From the NCBI GenBank assembly GCA_037133915.1, contig JBAXND010000012.1, positions 29,336 to 93,335 on the forward strand: DNA of 64,000 bases, given 5' to 3'. The notes below the pieces were generated by a model. It searched no databases. It saw nothing but the letters and a program-made list of their open reading frames with translations, and had not been told where the DNA came from. This document shows positions 26,529-33,850 of the stretch, one piece after another. Every line of letters begins with the position of its first letter. Positions within the stretch are counted from its first letter, which is position 1. Made by a program: the position numbers and the translations under genes. This DNA is from Bacteroidota bacterium (GTDB lineage Bacteria > Bacteroidota > Bacteroidia > Bacteroidales > CAIWKO01).

Positions 26529-28532
26529 ATGGCACGAATAGGAGTATTTATCTGCCACTGCGGCGAGAATATTGCAGCTACGGTCGATTGTCCGGGAACG
26601 GCTGCAGAAATCGCAAAGATACCGGGGGTTGCGTTGAGCATCGACTACAAATACATGTGCTCTGATCCCGGTCAAACGCTGATAAAAGACGCAATCAGGG
26701 AACATCGGCTCACCGGAATTGTGGTGGGCGCCTGCTCACCGCGAATGCATGAGCCTACCTTTCGCAAAGCCGCAGAAGAAGCCGGACTGAATCCGTTTCT
26801 GGTGGAGATGGCAAACCTGCGCGAACATTGCTCATGGGTCCACGAAAAAAATGAAGCCACTACACAAAAAGCAGTTGACCTTGTAAGAACGCTGGTTGAA
26901 AAAGTAAAACTCAACGAATCGCTGCAGCACATCAAAGTGCCGGTTACAAGAACCGCCCTTGTTGTGGGTGGTGGTGTTGCGGGAATTCAGTGCGCTCTCG
27001 ACATTGCCAACGCGGGCCATAAAGTAATTATGGTAGAACGTGAACCTTCAATCGGAGGTCATATGTCGCAATTATCCGAGACCTTCCCAACGCTCGACTG
27101 TTCACAGTGTATTCTTACCCCACGCATGGTAGAAGTGGCGCAGAACCCTAATATCACACTTTATACGTATGCCGAAATTGAAAAACTCGACGGATTCATC
27201 GGGAATTTCAAAGCTACTATACGCAAAAAATCAAGAAGTCTTGACGAGCATCTTTGCAATGGTTGCGGCCTTTGCACAACCAAATGTCCGAAAAATAAAA
27301 TCCCTTCAGAATTTGAGCAAGGTCTTGGAAACCGCACCGCTATTTATGTTCCGTTTCCCCAGGCAGTTCCTAACAAACCCGTCATTGATAAATTAAACTG
27401 CACCTATTACACCTCAGGAAAATGCAAGGTTTGCGAAAAAGTGTGTCCCACTAAGGCAATACGGTTTGATCAGCCTGATGAAGTTTTTGAAGTGGCTGTA
27501 GGAGCCGTTGTGCTTGCCACAGGCTTCGACATTCTTAAAACAAAGTCGTTTCCGGAATACGGCTATGACAAGCACCCTGACATCATCGACGGCCTGCAGT
27601 TTGAGCGACTTGCGTCTGCATCAGGACCAACAGGTGGCGTAATCAGGCGTACATCCGATGGTGAAATTCCAAAATCAATAGTTTTTGTTGCATGTGCCGG
27701 CTCTCGAGACGCAGCCAAAGGAAGACCTTATTGTTCCAAGATTTGCTGCATGTACACTGCCAAGCATGCCATGCTTTACAAACATAAGGTGCATGAAGGA
27801 AAAGCCACCGTATTCTATATGGACATCCGTGCAGCAGGAAAAAATTACGATGAATTTACACGCCGTGCAATCGAAGAAGACGGTGCACAATATATTCGAG
27901 GACGCGTTTCACGCATCTACGAGCGCAACGGAAAGCTCATTGTTTGTGGTGCCGATACACTGATGGGCGGCCGTCCTGTAGAGATTGAAGCAGACATGGT
28001 CGTGCTTGCATCGGCAGCAATAGCAAGTCCGGGCAGCGAAGAGCTCGCTCAGAAAATGCACGTTTCGTATGACCAGTACAAGTTCTTTGCTGAAGCGCAT
28101 CCGAAGTTAAAACCTGTAGAAACCAATACTGCCGGCATTTTCCTCGCAGGAGCCTGTCAGGCGCCCAAAGATATTCCCGAATCAGTTTCGGCAGCTTCAG
28201 GTGCAGCAAGCAAAGTGATAGGACTGTTCTCAAACGAAGAACTGACAAGAGATCCGCTGATTGCATATATTAACAAAAGTGCGCCGCCAATCTATTCCAC
28301 CTGCGTGGGATGCTTCCTTTGTGAAACGGTATGCCCGTATAATGCGATTAGTCATGAAGAAATTCTTAACAGAAATGGTGAAGTGATTAAAACCATCGCA
28401 TCCATCAATCCCGGACTGTGTCAGGGTTGCGGAACATGCGTTGCGCTGTGCCGCACCAAATCCATTGATATTCGCGGGTATTCGAACAAGCAGGTTTACA
28501 GTGAAGTTGTTGCATTGCTAAATGAAATTTAA
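26529..28532 (+). CDS. hdrA: Heterodisulfide reductase-like flavoprotein HdrA (first set)
   Basis: 667 residues. HdrA is the flavin-based electron-bifurcating subunit. It has an N-terminal Fe-S domain (ICHCGENI), a thioredoxin-reductase-like FAD domain (VVGGGVAGIQ) and the HdrA cluster motif (LDCSQCILTPRM). An inserted ferredoxin domain follows (CNGCGLCTTKCP and CKVCEKVCP), and a C-terminal 2[4Fe-4S] ferredoxin (CVGCFLCETVCP and CQGCGTCVALC). The AGGAG at about 26517-26522 supports the start. It overlaps the next gene by 11 bp. It would couple NADH-derived electrons from the Flx subunits to ferredoxin and the HdrB disulfide. Confidence 0.94.
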   Translation: MARIGVFICHCGENIAATVDCPGTAAEIAKIPGVALSIDYKYMCSDPGQTLIKDAIREHRLTGIVVGACSPRMHEPTFRKAAEEAGLNPFLVEMANLREHCSWVHEKNEATTQKAVDLVRTLVEKVKLNESLQHIKVPVTRTALVVGGGVAGIQCALDIANAGHKVIMVEREPSIGGHMSQLSETFPTLDCSQCILTPRMVEVAQNPNITLYTYAEIEKLDGFIGNFKATIRKKSRSLDEHLCNGCGLCTTKCPKNKIPSEFEQGLGNRTAIYVPFPQAVPNKPVIDKLNCTYYTSGKCKVCEKVCPTKAIRFDQPDEVFEVAVGAVVLATGFDILKTKSFPEYGYDKHPDIIDGLQFERLASASGPTGGVIRRTSDGEIPKSIVFVACAGSRDAAKGRPYCSKICCMYTAKHAMLYKHKVHEGKATVFYMDIRAAGKNYDEFTRRAIEEDGAQYIRGRVSRIYERNGKLIVCGADTLMGGRPVEIEADMVVLASAAIASPGSEELAQKMHVSYDQYKFFAEAHPKLKPVETNTAGIFLAGACQAPKDIPESVSAASGAASKVIGLFSNEELTRDPLIAYINKSAPPIYSTCVGCFLCETVCPYNAISHEEILNRNGEVIKTIASINPGLCQGCGTCVALCRTKSIDIRGYSNKQVYSEVVALLNEI

Positions 28533-28995
28533 TAATCAGATGGAACCTTTTGAACCAAAAGTAGTGGCCTTTGTCTGCAACTGGTGTACCTACGCCGGCG
28601 CGGATCTCACAGGCACAAGCCGAATAAAATATGCCCCTAATGTAAAGATAATACGCTTCCCGTGTACAGGTCGTATTGATTTTATGCTGCTGCTGAAATG
28701 CTTTAGCAACGGGGCCGATGGCATTATTGTTTCAGGCTGTCATCCGAACGATTGTCATTACACCTCAGGAAATTTTCATGCACGCCGCCGCTGGATGGTC
28801 TTTCGGTCATTGCTTGATTTTATGGGCATAGATACCCGTCGAATCGTGTTTTCATGGGTTTCGGCCGCTGAAGGCGCACGATGGGCAGAAATCGTTAACG
28901 CTACCGTATCAGATATTCGCAAACTTGGACCCTATACCGAATATCAAAAAATTGCTTCCCAGTATTCTGAAGTGAAGGAGGACATTCATGAGTAA
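28522..28995 (+). CDS. MvhD/FlxD-like [2Fe-2S] electron-transfer subunit (first set)
   Basis: 157 residues. MvhD-type proteins carry a [2Fe-2S] cluster and link HdrA to its electron donor. Visible ligands: CNWC, the Cys in FPCTGRID, and CHPNDCH. A shorter start at 28540 (Met-Glu-Pro) would avoid overlapping hdrA and lines up with an internal Met in the second copy at 39844, so it may be the true start. Here the partner upstream in the electron path is probably the Flx oxidoreductase rather than a hydrogenase. Confidence 0.9.
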   Translation: MKFNNQMEPFEPKVVAFVCNWCTYAGADLTGTSRIKYAPNVKIIRFPCTGRIDFMLLLKCFSNGADGIIVSGCHPNDCHYTSGNFHARRRWMVFRSLLDFMGIDTRRIVFSWVSAAEGARWAEIVNATVSDIRKLGPYTEYQKIASQYSEVKEDIHE

Positions 28996-29785
28996 TATTA
29001 ATGAAATATCAAAAGCGCTGATATCTGCCGGAGAGGCTGATGTCATTATAGGATATGAAAAAGGCTCTGCAGACAAGGTGCGGGCTGCATTCATCACCAG
29101 TGCTGAAAGTTGTGATAAACTGATTTTTGACGAACGCTGTAACGCAAACCTGGCAGTGTACCTGACCAAAAAAGAGCTGAAGAAGTTTGGAAAAAAAGCA
29201 ATTGTGGTAAGAATGCCGGGATTAAAAAGCATTATTGCGCTTATCGCGGAAAAACAGCTTAAAGCAGATGAAATCATTGCCATCGCAGCTAAAGCAAATG
29301 ATGAATTTTCCGTGTTGAAAAGTACGGATGAGATGCTTGCCTTCATTCATGTTCCTGATGAAAAAAAGGATATCAATGAGCTGGTAGAGAAAATTGAAAA
29401 AATGAGTGTTGAAGAACGCTGGTATTACTGGCAGGATCAGTTCTCCAAGTGCTTTAAATGCTACGCATGCCGCGCTGCCTGTCCGCTATGCTATTGCGGT
29501 CGCTGCACGGTTGATATCAACCAGCCTCAATGGATAAGTGTACCATCTTCAAAAACAGGAAACCTTGAATGGCACATCATGCGAGCCATGCACCTGGCAG
29601 GAAGATGCATCAACTGCAATGCTTGTGCTGATGCTTGTCCTCAGGGAATTCCTTTGCAGATACTTACGCAGAAATTATCAAATGAGATTTTCAAAGAATT
29701 CCATTATGAGGCCGGTACAAGCGCCGAACAGCGCTATGCTTTGTCCGATTTCAACACCGGCGACAAAGAGAACTTTATAAAATAA
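28988..29785 (+). CDS. FlxC-like 4Fe-4S dicluster subunit
   Basis: 265 residues. The N-terminal ~130 residues have no cofactor motif (FrhB/CooC-like alpha/beta pattern). The C-terminal part has a Cys-rich ferredoxin-like domain: CFKCYACRAACPLCYCGRC, then CINCNACADACP. The start overlaps the mvhD-like stop by 8 bp behind a strong GGAGG site. The position between flxD-like and flxB-like genes suggests it is FlxC of a NADH-dependent Flx-Hdr complex. The FlxC name rests mainly on context. Confidence 0.75.
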   Translation: MSNINEISKALISAGEADVIIGYEKGSADKVRAAFITSAESCDKLIFDERCNANLAVYLTKKELKKFGKKAIVVRMPGLKSIIALIAEKQLKADEIIAIAAKANDEFSVLKSTDEMLAFIHVPDEKKDINELVEKIEKMSVEERWYYWQDQFSKCFKCYACRAACPLCYCGRCTVDINQPQWISVPSSKTGNLEWHIMRAMHLAGRCINCNACADACPQGIPLQILTQKLSNEIFKEFHYEAGTSAEQRYALSDFNTGDKENFIK

Positions 29786-29820
29786 TTGATTGTTATTGGT
29801 TGAAAACAGAATCTCAATAA

Positions 29821-30837
29821 ATGGAAACTAAACAATATTATATTCCGGAAGAAAATCTCCAAAAGCTCGTCAACAGCCTTATTGAAAAAGGTGCTGATGT
29901 TTTGGCGCCTGTTCGCGACGATGCCGGAAAAGTGAATTTTAATAAAGTTACTGATGCCGCACTCTGCGATATTCACTACGTGCAGTCAGTGTTTTCGGCT
30001 AAGCTTGCCGCATTCCCTCCCGTCGAAAAACTATTTGAATACACCATTAACAAAGACGGGCAAAAGATAACGGATTCAATTCCAACGGATATTCCTGAAA
30101 CAGTACTTTTTGCAACGCATCCCTGTGATGCTGCGGCATTCAGTGTACTCAAAGCCGTGTTCACCTGGGATACGGTGGACGCTCATTTCATGGAACGTTA
30201 CAATAAACTGACTGTAATCAGCATGGCATGTACAACCGGAGATGCACACTGCTTCTGCACTTCCGTAGGTTCTTCGCCCGATGCTACGGCCGGCAGCGAC
30301 ATCATGCTCACCACACTCGAAGGCGGCGGTTATATTGCGGATATCCTTACGGAAAAAGGCGTTTCAATCTTCGAACGCAATAAAGAATTATTTACTGATT
30401 ACGATGGAAAAGGAAATAAAATAGTGGCATCCATCGAAAAGAAATTTGAATTATCGGAATTGCAACAGAATCTGGAAGGTGCTTTTGAAAATCCGGTCTG
30501 GGCCGAACAGGCCATGCGCTGCCTGGGTTGCGGCGCCTGTGCTTATGTTTGCCCAACCTGCTCCTGCTACGATATCCAGGATGAAGGAACAGCATACAAA
30601 GGTAAGCGCCTCAGATGCTGGGACACCTGTGCCCTCAGTAATTTCACCATGCATACTTCAGGTCACAACCCACGCGAGGGACAGCCCGAACGCTGGCGCC
30701 AGCGCATACTTCACAAATTCGCTTACCAGCCTGAACGACTTTCTATTCTGGGCTGTGTAGGTTGCGGACGCTGCTCACGCGGTTGTCCCGCAGATATGAA
30801 TATTGTTGAACATTTACAGATTATAACACAGAAATAA
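29821..30837 (+). CDS. FlxB-like / AsrA-family 4Fe-4S subunit
   Basis: 338 residues. This is the family of sulfhydrogenase beta subunits and anaerobic sulfite reductase subunit A. An N-terminal domain (FATHPCDAAAF and ACTTGDAHCFC) precedes two C-terminal [4Fe-4S] motifs (CLGCGACAYVCP and CVGCGRCSRGCP). Such subunits relay electrons between an FAD/NAD(P) subunit and a partner complex. Its neighbours flxC-like and flxA-like fit that. Assignment to Flx rather than to sulfite reduction rests on the linked hdrABC and the lack of asrC. Confidence 0.8.
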   Translation: METKQYYIPEENLQKLVNSLIEKGADVLAPVRDDAGKVNFNKVTDAALCDIHYVQSVFSAKLAAFPPVEKLFEYTINKDGQKITDSIPTDIPETVLFATHPCDAAAFSVLKAVFTWDTVDAHFMERYNKLTVISMACTTGDAHCFCTSVGSSPDATAGSDIMLTTLEGGGYIADILTEKGVSIFERNKELFTDYDGKGNKIVASIEKKFELSELQQNLEGAFENPVWAEQAMRCLGCGACAYVCPTCSCYDIQDEGTAYKGKRLRCWDTCALSNFTMHTSGHNPREGQPERWRQRILHKFAYQPERLSILGCVGCGRCSRGCPADMNIVEHLQIITQK

Positions 30838-30839
30838 CC

Positions 30840-31676
30840 ATGTCAGAGAACATATACAAACCTTACCTGATGCGCATCGAGAAAGTAATCGATGAAGCTC
30901 CCGATGTAAAAACGCTCAGGTTGCAGTTTACCGACGAAACAGAAAAGAACAATTTTGTCTTCAGGTCAGGCCAGTTTGCAGAATACTCGGTTTTTGGGGA
31001 GGGGGAATGCACCTTTTGTATTGCATCACCCCCTACCCGACCTGATTCCATTGAATGCACGTTTCGCAAGGCAGGCAAAGTAACGGCGGCGCTTGCTGCT
31101 CTTGAAGAAGGCGAAGTGATAGGCTTCCGGGGTCCCTATGGAAATGTGTTTCCTGTTGATGAATGGAAAGGAAAGAACCTCCTGTTCATCGCAGGAGGTA
31201 TCGCGCTTCCTCCCATGCGCTGCGTCATCTGGGATTGCCTGGACCGTCGTGACGATTATAAAGATGTGACGATTTTATACGGAGCCCGTTCTGTTGAAGA
31301 TCTGGTGTATAAGAATGAACTGGCCGACTGGCAGGCGCGTCCCGATGTTAAGCTCATTACCACTGTTGACCCCGGCGGCGAAAACGCTGACTGGAAGGGC
31401 GAAGTAGGGTTTGTTCCCACAGTTCTTGAAAAAGCCGCGCCTTCATCTGAAAATACCATCGCTATTGTTTGCGGCCCGCCCGTAATGATTAAATATACTT
31501 TTCCGGTTCTGGAGAAATTAGGATTTACAGACGATATCATCTATACAACACTTGAAAACCGCATGAAATGCGGATTTGGGAAATGCGGCCGCTGCAATGT
31601 GGGAAAAGTCTTCGTTTGTAAAGACGGCCCTGTGTTCACACTGAAGCAACTTAAAGAACTACCTGCAGAATATTAA
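30840..31676 (+). CDS. FlxA-like NAD(P)H:flavin oxidoreductase subunit
   Basis: 278 residues, ferredoxin-NADP reductase fold. The FAD-binding barrel (about 1-100) has the expected SGQFAEYSV segment. The nucleotide-binding half includes LFIAGGIALPPMR and VCGPPVM. A C-terminal [2Fe-2S] site (MKCGFGKCGRC, then VCKDGP) is typical of this subgroup. It should oxidise NADH and feed electrons to the FlxB/C/D-HdrABC complex. It is the last gene of the long plus-strand run and lies 2 bp after the AsrA-like gene. Confidence 0.85.
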   Translation: MSENIYKPYLMRIEKVIDEAPDVKTLRLQFTDETEKNNFVFRSGQFAEYSVFGEGECTFCIASPPTRPDSIECTFRKAGKVTAALAALEEGEVIGFRGPYGNVFPVDEWKGKNLLFIAGGIALPPMRCVIWDCLDRRDDYKDVTILYGARSVEDLVYKNELADWQARPDVKLITTVDPGGENADWKGEVGFVPTVLEKAAPSSENTIAIVCGPPVMIKYTFPVLEKLGFTDDIIYTTLENRMKCGFGKCGRCNVGKVFVCKDGPVFTLKQLKELPAEY

Positions 31677-31713
31677 ACAATTAGAAATTGATAATTATTA
31701 ATTATTAATTGTT
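31676..31713. other. AT-rich inverted repeat between convergent flxA-like gene and hypD
   Basis: AACAATTA (31676-31683) and TAATTGTT (31706-31713) flank an AT-only stretch in the convergent gap. It could weakly stop transcription from both sides, but there is no GC-rich stem, so this is uncertain. Confidence 0.35.
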
Positions 31714-31715
31714 AC

Positions 31716-32795
31716 CTATCTTGAGTATTTGTAGAACGCCTGGCAGGCGCCTTCGCTGGAAACCATGCAGGCACCGATAGGATTGGTTGGCGTACAAACT
31801 TTCCCGAACAATTTGCATTCTTTAGGATTTTTCAAACCTTTAAGTATCTCACCACATATACATCCTTTGGGTTCTTCGGGTTCGGGAACAACAATGGGAA
31901 TAGCCTGTTCCGCATCATACATTTTGTATTTTTCGCGCGGCGCCATGCCACTCAGGGGTATCACGCCAAGCCCGCGCCACCAGTCGTCGCGCAGCGTGAA
32001 CACTTCATTCAGCAGTGCCTGTGCTTTCAGGTTTCCTTCTGCTTTCACAACACGCGAATACTGATTCTCAACTTTCGCTTCGCCTCGCTCATACTGCGTT
32101 ACAAGCATCAGCACCGACTGTAAAATATCAACGGGTTCAAATCCTGAGATTACACAACCAAGATTGTACTGCGCTGCAATGGGCTCGTAGATGGCACTTC
32201 CCGTGATGGTGCTCACGTGCCCCGGACAAATATATCCGTTGATTGTCACGCCCTCATCAATCAGGGCAGCCATAGCGGGCGGCATAATCTTATGCGAACT
32301 GAACAAAAAGAAATTCGGCACCTTCTGAGAATAAGCATTGGCAACAGCAGCAGCACTTGTAGGCGACGTCGTTTCAAAACCTATACCCAAAAAAATTACT
32401 TTCTTCTGGGGATTTTGCTTTGCAATATCAATGGCTGTAAGCGGTGAATATACAATACGCACATCAGCTCCCGCAGCCTTTTCCTTTTCCAGTGATGATA
32501 CAGAACCCGGCACGCGAATCAGATCACCAAAGGTTGTAATAATCACATCGTCCATGCGGCTGTAGGCAACCGCCGTGTCAATAAATTTGCGGCTCGATAC
32601 ACATACAGGACATCCGGGACCTGAAACAAGTTTGATATTTTCAGGAAGCAATGACGGCAATCCGAATTTCTGAATAGACATGGTATGACCGCCACACACT
32701 TCCATCAGTGATATTTCTTTCTTAGAAACAGCCTTAATACTCTTTACAAGCTGCTCTACAATTGCTTTATCGCGATACTCGTCAATATATTTCAC
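31716..32795 (-). CDS. hypD: Hydrogenase Fe(CN)2CO assembly protein HypD
   Basis: 359 residues, full length. HypD carries the Fe centre while HypE adds cyanide, together with HypC. Conserved motifs: GGHTMSIQKFGL, SGPGCPVC (redox Cys), GFETTSPTSA, and a C-terminal Cys-rich region (CICGEIL, then CKLFGKVC) that holds a [4Fe-4S] cluster. It follows hypC by about 108 bp, a gap with AT-rich repeats and a weak palindrome near 32820-32842, and is probably transcribed with it. Confidence 0.96.
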   Translation of the reverse strand: MKYIDEYRDKAIVEQLVKSIKAVSKKEISLMEVCGGHTMSIQKFGLPSLLPENIKLVSGPGCPVCVSSRKFIDTAVAYSRMDDVIITTFGDLIRVPGSVSSLEKEKAAGADVRIVYSPLTAIDIAKQNPQKKVIFLGIGFETTSPTSAAAVANAYSQKVPNFFLFSSHKIMPPAMAALIDEGVTINGYICPGHVSTITGSAIYEPIAAQYNLGCVISGFEPVDILQSVLMLVTQYERGEAKVENQYSRVVKAEGNLKAQALLNEVFTLRDDWWRGLGVIPLSGMAPREKYKMYDAEQAIPIVVPEPEEPKGCICGEILKGLKNPKECKLFGKVCTPTNPIGACMVSSEGACQAFYKYSR

Positions 32796-32903
32796 AATGA
32801 ATAATTAATAATTAATAATGCCTGTCCGCGTATGGCGGGGATAATTACAAATAAAAAGCTAACGAACTTGCTCTGAATGCTCTCACTTTTCACTATTAAT
32901 TCT

Positions 32904-33140
32904 TCACTCTTCACTTTCCGCAAGTCCGGCTTCGCCCAGTTCTTTCAGCCATTTCATATTCTCCTCGGCTTCTTCTTTACTGAGGCGTTCAATGGCAAAT
33001 CCAGAATGTAACAGTACAAACTCCCCTATTTTAGGGTCTTCGAGTAATTGAAGGCAAGCCTGAACCATGGTTCCACCCACGCTCACTTTGGCCATATCGC
33101 CGTCAATGGAAATTATTTCTGCAGGAATACTTAAGCACAT
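32904..33140 (-). CDS. hypC: Hydrogenase maturation chaperone HypC
   Basis: 78 residues from the ATG at 33140. HypC proteins must begin Met-Cys because Cys2 binds the Fe(CN)2CO unit, and MCLSIPAEI starts exactly there. A longer frame upstream reads into repeat DNA and is rejected. HypC binds HypD and the large-subunit precursor. A second HypC/HybG is not present in this window, so one protein may serve both [NiFe] enzymes. Confidence 0.94.
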   Translation of the reverse strand: MCLSIPAEIISIDGDMAKVSVGGTMVQACLQLLEDPKIGEFVLLHSGFAIERLSKEEAEENMKWLKELGEAGLAESEE

Positions 33141-33151
33141 AAAAATTAGTT

Positions 33152-33300
33152 TATAAAGTTCATAAAGTCTAAAGTCAAAAGTCCATAAAGTCAAAAGTCT
33201 GTAAAGTTCAAAAAGCTGCAGCGAAGCGGAAGTCCGACCACTGGCGGATTAAAAGTCTTTAAAGGCCCTGCCCGCCTGCGGCGGTAAAAGTCCACAAAGG
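33152..33300. repeat. Array of short AAAGTC-type repeats, left of the four-helix-bundle gene
   Basis: Degenerate 9-10 bp units with AAAGTC or AAAGTTC cores run densely from 33152 to 33215. They continue scattered to 33300 around a small palindrome, CCGCCTGCGGCGG (33272-33284). The array lies between hypC and the four-helix-bundle gene and is in inverse orientation to the array at 33778-33850. Confidence 0.75.
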
Positions 33301-33320
33301 TGCTAACGTCTAATAGAGTA

Positions 33321-33328
33321 CAAAGATA
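33321..33328 (-). promoter_or_regulatory. Possible -7 element of hypC-hypD
   Basis: TATCTTTG on the minus strand fits TAnnTTTG about 180 bp before hypC, upstream of the repeat array. No clear -33 TTG is seen. Confidence 0.35.
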
Positions 33329-33392
33329 CAGGTAAATCTTAATTTATTTAAGTTATGTCTCGACTTTGGCACACTCAAAATACCTGATTCAA

Positions 33393-33740
33393 TTACTTCA
33401 AAGTTTTAATTAATGCGGAAATCATCTTTGAAACAATCAGTATCTCTGTTAACATTCCTTCGACTTGAATATCTCCAAAATATTTGAGATTTCGGGCGAG
33501 ATAAAGCATACTTCTCACTTCACCGGCACTTCCTTTTGCAATAAAAAGAAAATGTCTGAATTCATTATCTGTCCTTCTTTCAAACCCTTCAGCTATATTA
33601 TTACTAACTGAAATAATTGCTCGTCTAATCTGGTCAGAAAAGCCAAAATCCTTTAAATCTCTGGTAATATCATAAACCTGCAAGGCTAATATCTGCGACT
33701 TTTGCCAGGCCACAATATCCTCGAATTTGTCAATTTTCAT
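33393..33740 (-). CDS. Four-helix-bundle protein (S23/IVP family)
   Basis: 115 residues. The pattern FEDIVAWQKSQILALQVYD at the start, then IRRAIISVSNNIAEGFER and an EVRSMLYLARN helix, is typical of the four-helix-bundle family related to the proteins encoded in 23S rRNA intervening sequences. The function is unknown. No rRNA is nearby, so it is a free-standing member. It interrupts the run of hyp genes, has its own -7-like element, and is flanked by short-repeat arrays in inverted orientation, which suggests it moved in as a unit. Confidence 0.85.
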   Translation of the reverse strand: MKIDKFEDIVAWQKSQILALQVYDITRDLKDFGFSDQIRRAIISVSNNIAEGFERRTDNEFRHFLFIAKGSAGEVRSMLYLARNLKYFGDIQVEGMLTEILIVSKMISALIKTLK

Positions 33741-33758
33741 AAAACCAATTTTTTATTA

Positions 33759-33766
33759 CAAAACTA
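33759..33766 (-). promoter_or_regulatory. Probable -7 element of the four-helix-bundle gene
   Basis: TAGTTTTG on the minus strand, about 19 bp before the ATG at 33740, fits TAnnTTTG. It lies inside the presumed inserted unit, between the gene and the right-hand repeat array. Confidence 0.5.
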
Positions 33767-33777
33767 TTGATTTCTTT

Positions 33778-33850
33778 TGACTTTCGACTTTCAGACTTTA
33801 CAGACTTTCCGACTTTACAGACTTTACAGACTTTCCGACTTTACAAACTT
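33778..33850. repeat. Array of short GACTTT-type repeats, right of the four-helix-bundle gene
   Basis: About eight units of 8-9 bp with the core GACTTT followed by AC or CC, for example at 33779-33842. They mirror the AAAGTC units on the other side of the gene. The last codons and stop of hypF lie inside this array. Confidence 0.8.

Noticed and set aside
33141..33194. N-terminal extension of HypC
   Set aside because: HypC needs Met-Cys at its start; the extension is encoded by repeat-rich DNA.
33393..33740. An rRNA intervening sequence
   Set aside because: The protein belongs to that family, but no 23S rRNA sequence flanks it; the neighbours are hyp genes.
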